64,000 nt of DNA from Umezawaea sp049997955. Lineage in GTDB: Bacteria; Actinomycetota; Actinomycetes; Mycobacteriales; Pseudonocardiaceae. Positions 17,326-25,574 of the stretch are shown here, in pieces. How positions within the stretch are numbered: position 1 is the first letter of the stretch; every line of letters begins with the position of its first letter. Where the stretch lies: positions 62,001 to 126,000 of the forward strand of contig JAEBDY010000001.1 in assembly GCA_049997955.1 (NCBI GenBank), given 5' to 3'. A model generated the notes under the pieces. It worked only from the letters and a program-made list of their open reading frames with translations, searched no databases and was not told the DNA's origin. A program made the position numbers and the translations under genes.

Positions 17326-17331
17326 TAGCCT
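17326..17331 (+). promoter_or_regulatory. -10 box for the first ESX-type cluster
   Basis: TAGCCT stands 46 bases before the GTG of the first cluster gene; a weak GGTGCG lies at the -35 position. GGGGGTAGG acts as ribosome site further down. Confidence 0.3.
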
Positions 17332-17377
17332 GCGAAGCGGGACCGGACCGTCACCGACCGTACGGGGGTAGGACGAC

Positions 17378-17833
17378 GTGACACAGGAGAACATGGCCGG
17401 GAACGCCCTGCTGGGCGCTGCCGCCAGTGCTGGTGGAGCGGTTGGAGCCGCGGTCGGCTCGCTGTTCGCCGCCGAAGGGGCCCTGGGCAAGATGTTCGGC
17501 TCGGCGCAGGCTTCGACGCAGGGCTTCAAGGTCGACAGGGACTCCGTCCTGCAAGCGGGCCAGATCATCAACAGCGAGATCGACAAGCTCAGCGAAAAGC
17601 TCGCCGCGGCTGTCACCGACCTCCAGATCGATGCGGCCGACGAGGTGAACAAAGCCATCGCCAACGCCTGGAACTCGCGCTTGGTCGACGGCGACGATTC
17701 CTATGCGGGTCGGGTCAAGCAGTACATGAAGAGCCTCACCGATCTTGTGGACCAGTTGCGCACGGCCGCCACCAAGTACGGTTTCACCGATGAAGAGGTC
17801 GAAGCTGCATTGGGGTCCAAGAATGCTGGCTAG
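17378..17833 (+). CDS. Small helical protein, first gene of PPE-EspG cluster 1
   Basis: A 151-residue protein with a Gly/Ala-rich hydrophobic N-terminus (GAAASAGGAVGAAVGSLFAAEGALG, residues 13-37, described as a possible membrane-inserting helix) and then a long amphipathic helical region with DYAGRV-like spacing and a final FTDEEVEAALG. It has no WXG but resembles the size and helix content of type VII partner proteins. I do not recognise a named family. GTG start behind GGGGGTAGG. The lipoprotein gene overlaps its end by 11 bases, so they are expressed together. Confidence 0.6.
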   Translation: MTQENMAGNALLGAAASAGGAVGAAVGSLFAAEGALGKMFGSAQASTQGFKVDRDSVLQAGQIINSEIDKLSEKLAAAVTDLQIDAADEVNKAIANAWNSRLVDGDDSYAGRVKQYMKSLTDLVDQLRTAATKYGFTDEEVEAALGSKNAG

Positions 17834-18434
17834 AGTTCGTGTCGGACTCGCTGTCGTCGCATCGGGACTTCTGATCGCTGGGTGCACGAGCGAGGTCGGT
17901 GGAAATCCCGGCGGTGGGGACGGTGGAACGTCCGCGCCGACGACTTCCGGCTCTGCGCCGTCGTCCTCGTCGGTGAAGGTGCCGCTGCCCGTTCGCCCGG
18001 CCGTCATCAAGGTAGACGCGCTCGACCCGTGCAAGGCGCTCACCGTCGACCAGATGAACCAGGTGGGTGTCGCGAAGAGCAAGCGATCGGACAACGACCT
18101 CGTCAAGAAGGGCGATGTCCCGGTCTGCCTGTACACCCCGAATCCCGCGCGATTCACCTACCAGGTCGGCCTTGTTCCGAATGAGGGAATCGGCTACTGG
18201 CGCGAGGGCAGCGGCAACGTGGACCGGAAGGAAACCCAGGTCGCCGGTTTCGATGCGATTCAGACCAACTTGATCGGTCAGCACGACGCGTGCAGCTACT
18301 GGGTCGACGTCGCTGATGGTCAAATGGTGTACGTGAACTTCTTGCCGATCGACGACATGACTCTCGATCAGGTGTGTGAGAAAGCGAAGAAGGGCACCGA
18401 ACTAGCGCTCGCCACGCTCAAGACCTTGGTATGA
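17823..18434 (+). CDS. DUF3558 lipoprotein, cluster 1
   Basis: A 203-residue lipoprotein: lipobox IAGC (cysteine 21), a Ser/Gly/Thr-rich tether to about residue 52, then a DUF3558 domain with the paired cysteines DPCKAL, PVCLY, DACSYW and DQVCEKA. DUF3558 proteins occur throughout the Pseudonocardiales and mycobacteria and have no established function. The DVADGQM segment is shared with the second DUF3558 protein of this window. It begins inside the preceding gene and is followed after 9 bases by the PPE gene. Confidence 0.85.
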   Translation: MLARVRVGLAVVASGLLIAGCTSEVGGNPGGGDGGTSAPTTSGSAPSSSSVKVPLPVRPAVIKVDALDPCKALTVDQMNQVGVAKSKRSDNDLVKKGDVPVCLYTPNPARFTYQVGLVPNEGIGYWREGSGNVDRKETQVAGFDAIQTNLIGQHDACSYWVDVADGQMVYVNFLPIDDMTLDQVCEKAKKGTELALATLKTLV

Positions 18435-18443
18435 GGGGTAACC

Positions 18444-19745
18444 ATGTCGTACGAGCAGCTTCCCGACTTCCGGTTCGAGGGTCGCAGCAACGGAGAACTC
18501 TCGACGCTGATCGCCCAGTTCAACTCCGGTGACACCGCCCGCGCGTTCGGTGACGCTTCCAACGGGTTGCGGTTGCTGGCCGCTCAACTGGAGGAGACGG
18601 ACGCGACCCTGCGGCGCGAACTCGGCAAGCTCGGAGTTGCCTGGCAGGGTGCGGCGGGCGACAAGGCGGGTACCGCCTTCAAGGCCGAGGCCGACTACGG
18701 CGGCAGGATGAACTCCGACGGCGAGACCAACTCCACCGCCACGATGGTCCAGAGCGAGTCGAACAGCAGCGCCCGCAACAACATGCCGCCGCCCGCGACG
18801 CTGAACGGCGCGACCGAGACCTCCTTCGTGGACGACGTCGGTGGCTTCTTCGGCTACGAGACGGACCACGCGAAAGAGGTCAAGGCGACCAACGCGGCGC
18901 GTGAGCAGGCGATCCAGGGGCTGACGCAGTACACCGAGGCCAGCCGTGGGGCGCTCGAGCAGTTCCAGGTTCCCGGGATGCCGCCGAACTTCGAGGTCAC
19001 CAGCACGTCGTCCAGCACCGGCACGCCGGTCGGCACCGGCATCTCCGGGATCGGCAACGCCACGCCCGGTATTTCCGGCGGCAGTTCCGCCGGCTCCCCG
19101 GTCGGCGGCGTCGGCAGCCTGCCCGGCGGTAGCGTCCTGCCTCCTGCGCAACTCCCCGGTGGCGGCACGGTGCTGCCCCCCGGCGGAACGGTGCTGCCTC
19201 CCGGTGGTTCGACCGGCATCGCGCCGCCGACCACCGGCGTCCCGTCGGTGGTCAACCCGCCCCTCGCGGCGGGTCTCGCGAAGACCGGTGGTCTCGGGTC
19301 CGGACTGGGGATCGGCCTCGGGCTGGCAGGTGTCGGGCTGGGTGCGGTGGCGGCCACCGCCAAGGGCGCGCAGGTCGTGCGGGGCACCGGTGGTCTCGGT
19401 ACCGGTGCGGCGCCGAAGGTGCCCGTGGCCAAGTCCGGTGTTCCCGGTGTCGGCGGCAACGGCACGATCGGTGGTGCCGGTCGCTCCGGTGCGGCCGCCA
19501 TGCCCGGCGCCTTGGCCGACGGTGACGAGCGCGCCGCGAACCGCGGTGCCGGAGCGGCCGCGGCCGGTGGACGGGGTGGCGCGGGCTCGATGATGCAGCC
19601 CGCCGCCGCGGCCGGTGGGCGGGGTGCTCAGGGCGACGAGGACGACGAGCACGTGCGCAAGTACGGGGTCGACTCGGACGACGTCTTCGGCGACGACCGC
19701 CTGGTCGTCCAGTCCGTCATCGGTGAGGAACCCGAGAACAAGTGA
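18444..19745 (+). CDS. PPE/WXG-type secreted protein with Gly-rich linker, cluster 1
   Basis: A 433-residue protein. Residues 1-180 form a helical PPE/WXG100-like hairpin with the turn motif AWQGAAGDKAG near residue 66. A long Gly/Pro/Val-rich low-complexity linker follows (about 190-395). The last 35 residues are acidic and end with DDVFGDDRLV and VIGEEPE, a tail shared with the PPE protein at 54974-56368. Such proteins are exported by ESX/type VII systems; the next gene encodes the matching EspG chaperone and overlaps by 4 bases. No EccC ATPase is nearby. Confidence 0.75.
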   Translation: MSYEQLPDFRFEGRSNGELSTLIAQFNSGDTARAFGDASNGLRLLAAQLEETDATLRRELGKLGVAWQGAAGDKAGTAFKAEADYGGRMNSDGETNSTATMVQSESNSSARNNMPPPATLNGATETSFVDDVGGFFGYETDHAKEVKATNAAREQAIQGLTQYTEASRGALEQFQVPGMPPNFEVTSTSSSTGTPVGTGISGIGNATPGISGGSSAGSPVGGVGSLPGGSVLPPAQLPGGGTVLPPGGTVLPPGGSTGIAPPTTGVPSVVNPPLAAGLAKTGGLGSGLGIGLGLAGVGLGAVAATAKGAQVVRGTGGLGTGAAPKVPVAKSGVPGVGGNGTIGGAGRSGAAAMPGALADGDERAANRGAGAAAAGGRGGAGSMMQPAAAAGGRGAQGDEDDEHVRKYGVDSDDVFGDDRLVVQSVIGEEPENK

Positions 19746-20515
19746 CCTCTCCCGGCTCGGTCGTGCTTTCCACGCTGGAGTTCGACGTCGCGTGGGAGGC
19801 CGCCCGCCTGGCGAGGCGCAACGTCGCGCTGGACGTGCCGAGTCCGGGGATCACCCACACGGAACGCGCGGAGTTCGTGCGGGACGCGTGGGCGTCGCTG
19901 GAAGGACGTGGCCTGGCCCGCGGCGGCCGGGTCACGGCCGAGATCGCGGACACCCTGGCGTTGCTGGGGAATCCGCAGGTGTCGATCGACATCTGGATCT
20001 GGGCGGGCGGGCGGAAGATCAAGGGGCTGGCCGCGTCGGCCGGTGAGGACGCGGTGCTGGCCGTGGTCGACGGCGACGAGGTGTGGCTGATCGAGGCCCG
20101 CGCCAGTGCGCTGGCGGAGGCCGCGGTGTCAGTGGCGGGCGACATGCCCGCGGGGTTCGGGCGGTCGATCAGCCTGCCGAACGACGTGCTGAGCAAGGCG
20201 TCGGACGAGGCGGGCCGGAACCCCGAGAAGCTCGTGATCGCGTTGGAGCGCCAGGGTTTGCCGCTGCACGAGGCGCAGGAGTTGGCGCGCATGGCGGACG
20301 GCATGGGCACGCGCGGCCAGTTCGGTGTCGAACGCGCGCAGCAGGGCGGACCGCCGGTGCGCGCGGGGCGGGTGGTGGCGTTCCACGACACGACCTCCGG
20401 CCGCTTCCTGCACCTGGTCCGGCCCAGCACCGACGGCCGGAGCTGGAGCACGATCACGCCCGTCGACAACGCGCGCCTCGCCGGGTGCGTGTGGGAGTTG
20501 CTGCAAGAGGTCTGA
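19742..20515 (+). CDS. EspG-family ESX chaperone, cluster 1
   Basis: A 257-residue cytosolic protein of the EspG type, which binds the PPE partner and delivers it to the ESX machinery. The N-terminal block VVLSTLEFDVAWEAARL and the following VPSPG match the paralogue at 56365. The central DIWIWAGG and the C-terminal RVVAFHDTTSGRFL also fit the family. It starts at GTG in a GTGA overlap with the PPE stop, giving tight coupling of chaperone and substrate. Confidence 0.85.
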   Translation: MTSPGSVVLSTLEFDVAWEAARLARRNVALDVPSPGITHTERAEFVRDAWASLEGRGLARGGRVTAEIADTLALLGNPQVSIDIWIWAGGRKIKGLAASAGEDAVLAVVDGDEVWLIEARASALAEAAVSVAGDMPAGFGRSISLPNDVLSKASDEAGRNPEKLVIALERQGLPLHEAQELARMADGMGTRGQFGVERAQQGGPPVRAGRVVAFHDTTSGRFLHLVRPSTDGRSWSTITPVDNARLAGCVWELLQEV

Positions 20516-20605
20516 CCGGGGAACCGCGCCGGGCGCCACCGCGTCGATCCCTGTGCGGGCTCGGGGGGCCGGAGACACGCCCGCCGCCATCGGGAGTGAC
20601 GTCTG

Positions 20606-21175
20606 GTGACCCCAGCACGACAGACCATGAGCTCCGCCGCCTACCTGGCGGCGTGGGACCACCTCGACCTCGGCGCGATGCCGATCGTCCTGCACGTCCA
20701 GCACGATCCGCCCGCCAGGACCGCGGGGTGGGGCGAACTGTCCGAACTGGACCTGGTGCGCGGCGACGAGGTCGACCCGTGGCTCGCGGCCGCGTTCAAA
20801 CTGCTCGCAGGTCCGCCGCTGGCGGCGGACCTGAGGCTCGGCATCGGGAGTTCGGGGGTGCGCGCGCTGGCCGGTTCGGCGGGCGGCGACGGGGTGCTGG
20901 CGGTGTTGACCGGCCACGCGCTGACCGTGCTGGACCTCGTCGACGACATCGCCACCGAGCTGGTCGCTCTGGTGCCGCCGTTCGCCGCGGGCACGTACCT
21001 GAGCGGCCGGTTCGGGGCCGCGGTGCTCGACCCCGGCGGGCGCCGCCGTCGGGCCGCGGACTTCGTGGACTTCCACGACACGGGCACCGGTCGGCACCTC
21101 GCGGACGGCACGCCCGCGGGCGCCGACGTGCTGCGGTCGCGGGTCGGGGCGCTGCTGGACGACCTCGATGGATGA
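20606..21175 (+). CDS. Short EspG-like protein
   Basis: A 189-residue protein with the same opening logic as EspG (SAAYLAAWDHLDLGAMPIVLHV) and the same ending (VDFHDTGTGRHL), but about 70 residues shorter, missing much of the central sheet. It may be a second, dedicated chaperone for the following WXG proteins or a decaying copy. The GTG at 20606 is the upstream-most start; an ATG at 20627 is possible. The 90-base gap after the first EspG holds no gene. Confidence 0.65.
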   Translation: MTPARQTMSSAAYLAAWDHLDLGAMPIVLHVQHDPPARTAGWGELSELDLVRGDEVDPWLAAAFKLLAGPPLAADLRLGIGSSGVRALAGSAGGDGVLAVLTGHALTVLDLVDDIATELVALVPPFAAGTYLSGRFGAAVLDPGGRRRRAADFVDFHDTGTGRHLADGTPAGADVLRSRVGALLDDLDG

Positions 21176-21247
21176 CATCGCCCGATAAGCACCGTCCGCG
21201 TCGCGGAACGGCTCTAGCATTCAGATGACTAACGCAAGGGGGTTGGC

Positions 21248-21553
21248 ATGGCTGTCGCGAAGATCAACGCCGAAGCGATGGATCAGTGCCGGAGCACGGT
21301 CTCCAGCCAGGCCGGGCAGTTCGGCGCGGTGGGCGACGGCTTCGCCGACCTCTACGGGAACGCCGACATCTTCGGCAAGCTCGCCGCTTCCGCCGGAGTG
21401 GCGTCCGCCGCTTCGGACGTGGACGCCGCCGCGGGCGCCGAGTTCGCCGCGGCGGAGACCCTGCTCGGCAAGGTCGAGCGGGCGCTCGACACGATCCAGC
21501 AGGCGGTCGCCGACATCGACGACCAGGGTGCCGACAACTTCCGGATGGTGTGA
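21248..21553 (+). CDS. EspC-like type VII secretion target protein
   Basis: A 101-residue helical protein beginning MAVAKINAEAMDQCRSTV, with the layout of the EspC/DUF2580 family: two helices joined by an Ala/Gly-rich turn and a C-terminal DDQGADNFRMV. These small proteins are co-secreted with larger partners. The gene ends 3 bases before the WXG-transglycosylase gene, its probable partner. AAGGGGGT precedes the ATG and a TAGCAT box lies at 21213. Confidence 0.7.
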   Translation: MAVAKINAEAMDQCRSTVSSQAGQFGAVGDGFADLYGNADIFGKLAASAGVASAASDVDAAAGAEFAAAETLLGKVERALDTIQQAVADIDDQGADNFRMV

Positions 21554-21556
21554 CCG

Positions 21557-22762
21557 ATGAGCGCGAAGGACGAGGTGGCGGCCCTGCCCGGTGGGCAGGC
21601 GGTCGCCGCACTGGCGGAGAAGGTCGACACCGCCCAGCCCGAGGCGGTTCGCGAGATGGCGACCCGGTGGACGGAAGCCGCGACGAAGTGCGACGACAGC
21701 GGGAACACCGTGCAGCAGTCGGTGAACCGGCTCGACGGCGCCTGGGAAGGCGGTTCGGCCGACGGGTTCGTCGCCTACATGGGCGAGTTCGCCAAGGGCG
21801 GGAACTCCCTCAAGGACGCGCTGACGGGCGCGGCCGCCGATCTGGAATCCGTTGCGGCCGCACTGGAAGCGGCCAAGACCTCGATCACGCGGATCTGCGA
21901 GGACCTGCTCAGCGCGGCTCGGGGCGTTCGGGGCAGGGACCTGCCGCCGGAGGAGGTCGACTCGATCATCCGGGGTCTGTGCGCGGACGCCGCAGGGGAC
22001 GCCGGGCCGGTGATCGAGGCCGCGGAGAGCGCGCTCAGCAGCGCGTCGGGCGCCTTGAAGGGGCGACCGGGGGCCATCGCGCCGAAGTTCTCGACGTTGG
22101 GCGACCCCAGCGTGCAGCCCTTCGTGCCCGCGCCGAACAACCCGGTCCAGTGGACGCCCACCCGTGACGCGGAGACGTCCACGTCCAGCGCGGTCCCGGT
22201 GACCGCTCCGCAGGACACCGCCCCGCCCGCTCAGCAGCAGGGTGGCGGGTCGTCGGCCGGAGGCGGCTCCGGCGGCGGTGCGGGCGGCGGCTCCGGTGGT
22301 GGGTCCGGCGGCGGTGGCGGAGGTTCCACCGGTGGTGGCGGCGGCGGTGGTGGGTTCGGCGGCTTCGGGGACAGCGGGCCGCCCCCGTCCAGCGGACCCC
22401 CGCCGGGCAACGTCGACGAGTGGATCCGCGAGGCCATCAAGATCCTGCAGGCCAACGGGATCCCGGTCACCGAGGCCAACATCGACGAGATCTGGACGAT
22501 CATCGAGAAGGAGTCCGGGGGCAACCCGCACGCGCTCAACGACTGGGATTCCAACGCCGTCGCGGGCACGCCGTCCAAGGGGCTGATGCAGTGCATCGAC
22601 CCCACGTTCCAGGCGCACAAGCTGCCTGGTCACGACGACATCTACAACCCGGTGGACAACATCATCGCCGGCGTCCGGTACACGTTCTCGCGGTACGGCG
22701 GGTTCGAAGGGCATCCCGGCCTGGCGTCCATGGCGGGCGGGGGCGGGTACCAGGGGTACTGA
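21557..22762 (+). CDS. WXG100 protein fused to a lytic transglycosylase
   Basis: A 401-residue three-part protein. Residues 1-130 are a WXG100-type helical hairpin with the turn DGAWEGGSADGF. A Pro/Ser then almost pure Gly/Ser linker covers about 200-290. Residues 300-401 are a soluble lytic transglycosylase domain: IIEKESGGNPHA with the catalytic glutamate near residue 319, then SKGLMQCIDPTF and the terminal domain motif FSRYGGF. It has no Sec signal, so export through a type VII system is the logical route, delivering a peptidoglycan-cutting enzyme to the wall. Confidence 0.85.
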   Translation: MSAKDEVAALPGGQAVAALAEKVDTAQPEAVREMATRWTEAATKCDDSGNTVQQSVNRLDGAWEGGSADGFVAYMGEFAKGGNSLKDALTGAAADLESVAAALEAAKTSITRICEDLLSAARGVRGRDLPPEEVDSIIRGLCADAAGDAGPVIEAAESALSSASGALKGRPGAIAPKFSTLGDPSVQPFVPAPNNPVQWTPTRDAETSTSSAVPVTAPQDTAPPAQQQGGGSSAGGGSGGGAGGGSGGGSGGGGGGSTGGGGGGGGFGGFGDSGPPPSSGPPPGNVDEWIREAIKILQANGIPVTEANIDEIWTIIEKESGGNPHALNDWDSNAVAGTPSKGLMQCIDPTFQAHKLPGHDDIYNPVDNIIAGVRYTFSRYGGFEGHPGLASMAGGGGYQGY

Positions 22763-22791
22763 TCGCTGGTCCGCGGTGGCACGGGCGGAGT

Positions 22792-22806
22792 TAGCCTGAC
22801 GCCATG
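22792..22806 (+). promoter_or_regulatory. -10 box and leaderless start of the aminotransferase
   Basis: TAGCCT (22792-22797) is followed after 6 bases by the ATG at 22804, with no ribosome site. Confidence 0.5.
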
Positions 22807-23970
22807 TCTGATGAGCTGCGCCGCCTGTCCGTTGCCGCTCGGGCGGATGTGCCGCCGTTCCACGTGATGGATGTGATGTCGGCTGCCGCGCGACGGCAGC
22901 GGTCGCACGGCGACGTGGTGTCGTTCGCCGCGGGGCAACCGTCCAGCCAGGCGCCGACGGCGGTGATCGAGGCCGCGCGGCGGGCGTTGCGGGAGCAGGC
23001 GCTGGGCTACACGGAGCAGCTCGGGATCCTGGAGGTGCGGGAGGCCCTGGCCGGGCACTACCACCGGCAGTACGGGCTGGAGGTGGGTCCGGAGGACGTG
23101 GTGATGACCACCGGGTCCTCCGGGGCGTTCCTGCTGGCCTTCCTCGCCGCGTTCGATCCGGGGGACCGGGTGGCGCTGGCCCGGCCGGGGTACCCGGCGT
23201 ACCGGAACATCCTGCGGGCGCTCGGGTGCGAGGTCGTCGAACTGCCCTGCGGGCCGGAGACGCGGTTCCAGCCGACGGTGGGGATGCTGGCCGAGGTGGG
23301 GCCGATCGACGGGTTGATCGTCGCCAGCCCGGCCAACCCGACCGGGACCGTGCTGGACGCCGACGAGTTGGCCGCGCTGGGCTCGTGGTGCGCGGAACGC
23401 GGTGTGCAGCTCGTCAGCGACGAGATCTACCACGGCATCAGCTACGGGCGGCCGCTGGCGTGCGCGTGGTCCACGTCGCGCGAAGCCGTGGTGGTGAACT
23501 CGTTCTCCAAGGCCTTCGCGATGACCGGTTGGCGGTTGGGCTGGATGCTGGTGCCCGAGCGGTTGCACCGGGCCGTCGACCGGTTGACCGGCAACTTCAC
23601 CCTGTGCCCGCCCGCGCTGGCGCAGCACGCCGCCGTCGCAGCGTTCACACCCGAGTCGTACGCCGAGATGGACGCGCTCGTCGACCGCTACCGGGAGAAC
23701 CGGGACCTGCTGCTGACCGGGTTGAGCGGCCTCGGGATCGACCGGGTCGCCCCCGCCGACGGGGCGTTCTACGCCTACGCCGACGTCAAGCACCTCACGG
23801 ACGACTCGATGGCCTTCTGCCGCGAGCTCCTGGACGACACGGGGGTCGCGATCGTCCCCGGCGTCGACTTCGACCCGGTGCACGGCCACGAGTTCGTGCG
23901 GTTCTCCTTCGCGGGGGCGACCGCCGACATCGAGGAGGGGTTGCGCAGGCTCAAGTCCTGGCTGGCCTAG
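22804..23970 (+). CDS. PLP-dependent class I/II aminotransferase
   Basis: A 388-residue fold-type I aminotransferase of the aspartate/alanine group. SFSKAFAMTGWRLGW gives the PLP-binding lysine at residue 236; the cofactor ring pocket is formed by SPANPTGT and DEIYHG, and the C-terminal arginine motif is FVRFSFAG. The substrate pair is uncertain; the sequence resembles broad-range valine/aspartate-type enzymes. It stands alone between the ESX cluster and a small membrane protein and has its own leaderless-type promoter. Confidence 0.9.
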   Translation: MSDELRRLSVAARADVPPFHVMDVMSAAARRQRSHGDVVSFAAGQPSSQAPTAVIEAARRALREQALGYTEQLGILEVREALAGHYHRQYGLEVGPEDVVMTTGSSGAFLLAFLAAFDPGDRVALARPGYPAYRNILRALGCEVVELPCGPETRFQPTVGMLAEVGPIDGLIVASPANPTGTVLDADELAALGSWCAERGVQLVSDEIYHGISYGRPLACAWSTSREAVVVNSFSKAFAMTGWRLGWMLVPERLHRAVDRLTGNFTLCPPALAQHAAVAAFTPESYAEMDALVDRYRENRDLLLTGLSGLGIDRVAPADGAFYAYADVKHLTDDSMAFCRELLDDTGVAIVPGVDFDPVHGHEFVRFSFAGATADIEEGLRRLKSWLA

Positions 23971-24036
23971 CGCCTGGACGGGAACTCCTGGTAGTACCCG
24001 ATCGTTCACGAAGTAAGAAGCTCAGGGGAGGCGCAC

Positions 24037-24192
24037 ATGGTTCGGATCATCGCGGTGCTGTTGGCGATCTGGTTGGCGTTGACCATCCTCGGCGCCGTGG
24101 TCAAGGGCGTGTTCTGGTTGGCCATCGTCGGTGGGGTGCTGTTCCTCGGCACCGCCGCCTACGGGGCGATCAAGAGCAAGTCCAAGACCTGA
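24037..24192 (+). CDS. 51-residue two-span hydrophobic membrane protein
   Basis: The product begins MVRIIAVLLAIWLALTIL, has a second hydrophobic stretch (FWLAIVGGVLFLGTAAYGA) and ends in a basic tail KSKSKT. AGGGGAGG lies 7 bases before the ATG. Similar short hydrophobic proteins occur across actinobacteria without a known role. It is too short for many gene finders. Confidence 0.7.
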   Translation: MVRIIAVLLAIWLALTILGAVVKGVFWLAIVGGVLFLGTAAYGAIKSKSKT

Positions 24193-24232
24193 ACCACTGG
24201 AAAACCGCAGGTCGAGAGTTCACTATGGGGCG

Positions 24233-24991
24233 ATGCTCCAAGCAGACGATCGCCGCCTCGCCGAATGGGAGGCACGCGCCGAGTGGCCGCTGACGGGGCT
24301 GGCGGTCGTCTTCCTCGTCGCGTACGCCTGGCAGGTGCTCGACGACGGCGCCACGCCGGGCGTGCGGATCGGCCTGGAGATCGTGCTCTGGGTGGTCTGG
24401 CTGGTGTTCGCGGTCGACTACGCCGTGCGCCTGTCGCTGGCCGTGGACAAGCCGAAGTTCATCATCCGGCACCTGTTCGACCTGCTCGCCGTGGTGCTGC
24501 CGATCGTGCGGCAGCTCCGCGTGCTGCGCCTGATCACCGTGCTCAACGTGCTGAACAAGCGCCTCGCGGGCAAGATCCGGCAGCGCGTCGGCATCTACGT
24601 GGCCGGCGTCACGCTGATGGTCGGCCTGTGCGCGTCGCTGGCCGTGCTGGACGCCGAGCGGCACCAGGAGAACGCCACCATCACGACGTTCGGCGACGCC
24701 CTGTGGTGGACGCTGACCACGATCTCGACCGTCGGCTACGGCGACCGCTACCCGGTGAGCTGGGAGGGTCGCATGGTCGCGGGCCTGCTGATGGTCGGCG
24801 GCATCGCGCTGCTGGGCGTCATCACCGGCACGATCGCGTCGTGGCTGGTGGAGAAGCTGAGCGGCGTCGAGCAGCAGCTCCAGCGAGCCGATGACGTCCT
24901 GATCACGGAGGTTCGCTCGCTGCGCGCCGAGCTGGCCGAGATGCGGGCCGAGCTGAACGCCGCCAAGTCAGCCGGAGCCGAGCAGGCCTAG
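24233..24991 (+). CDS. Voltage-gated-type potassium channel
   Basis: A 252-residue ion channel subunit: four helices in the sensor-like region (residues 18-125, with basic residues in RQLRVLRLITVLNVL), pore helix and selectivity filter TISTVGYGDRYP near residue 164, a final helix and a C-terminal coiled coil (EVRSLRAELAEMRAEL) that probably tetramerises. The ATG at 24233 has a CACTAT box 6 bases before it and may be leaderless. Its last 24 bases overlap the convergent HAD gene. Confidence 0.88.
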   Translation: MLQADDRRLAEWEARAEWPLTGLAVVFLVAYAWQVLDDGATPGVRIGLEIVLWVVWLVFAVDYAVRLSLAVDKPKFIIRHLFDLLAVVLPIVRQLRVLRLITVLNVLNKRLAGKIRQRVGIYVAGVTLMVGLCASLAVLDAERHQENATITTFGDALWWTLTTISTVGYGDRYPVSWEGRMVAGLLMVGGIALLGVITGTIASWLVEKLSGVEQQLQRADDVLITEVRSLRAELAEMRAELNAAKSAGAEQA

Positions 24992-25561
24992 CCGCACCAG
25001 TTCCTCCCTCGCGGGCACGGCGCCGAGCCACAGCACAGCGCCCATGCCCGCCGCGACGGCTCCGTCGATGTTGCTCTGCCGGTCGTCGAAGAACACGCAG
25101 TCCGCGGGCGTGGTGTCGAGCTGCCGTGCCAGCGCCGCCCAGATCTCCGGGTCGGGCTTGGCGACGCCGAGGTCGCCGGAGAACACCAGGTGCCGGAAGT
25201 TCTTCGCCCAGTCCTGCTCCTCCACGGCCCGGCCGAACGACGACGGCGCGTTGGACAGCAGCGCCAGCCGCAGGTCGGACAGCTCCTCCAGCAGCGCCAG
25301 GGACTCGGGGTCGGGTTGCAGCCACCCCTCCGTGTCCACCTCGGTCAACGAGGCCGCCAGCTCGGGCGACACCGGCACGCCGAGCTCCTCGCCGATGGTC
25401 CGCCAGTAGTCCAGATCGGACTGCCCGCGGTCGTAGGGGTCGCGCACCGCCCAGTACACCTCGGCGAACCGGTCCGCCGGGGCCCCGAGCATCGACGCCA
25501 ACGCGGGCAGCGCGGCGGTTCGGGTGCTGATGACCTCGCCGTAGTCGAACACGATCCACAT
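24968..25561 (-). CDS. HAD-superfamily hydrolase
   Basis: A 197-residue HAD subfamily IA protein. Motif I is FDYGEV with the nucleophilic aspartate at residue 6 (the second position is Glu-like, as in YihX-type phosphatases), motif II is LLSNAP, the lysine motif is GVAKPDPEIW and motif III is VFFDDRQSNIDGA. It most likely dephosphorylates a small sugar phosphate. The 3' end overlaps the channel gene by 24 bases on the opposite strand. The threonine aldolase gene lies 13 bases upstream, suggesting co-transcription. Confidence 0.85.
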   Translation of the reverse strand: MWIVFDYGEVISTRTAALPALASMLGAPADRFAEVYWAVRDPYDRGQSDLDYWRTIGEELGVPVSPELAASLTEVDTEGWLQPDPESLALLEELSDLRLALLSNAPSSFGRAVEEQDWAKNFRHLVFSGDLGVAKPDPEIWAALARQLDTTPADCVFFDDRQSNIDGAVAAGMGAVLWLGAVPAREELVRLGLLGSG

Positions 25562-25574
25562 GGAGAACGCTCCT

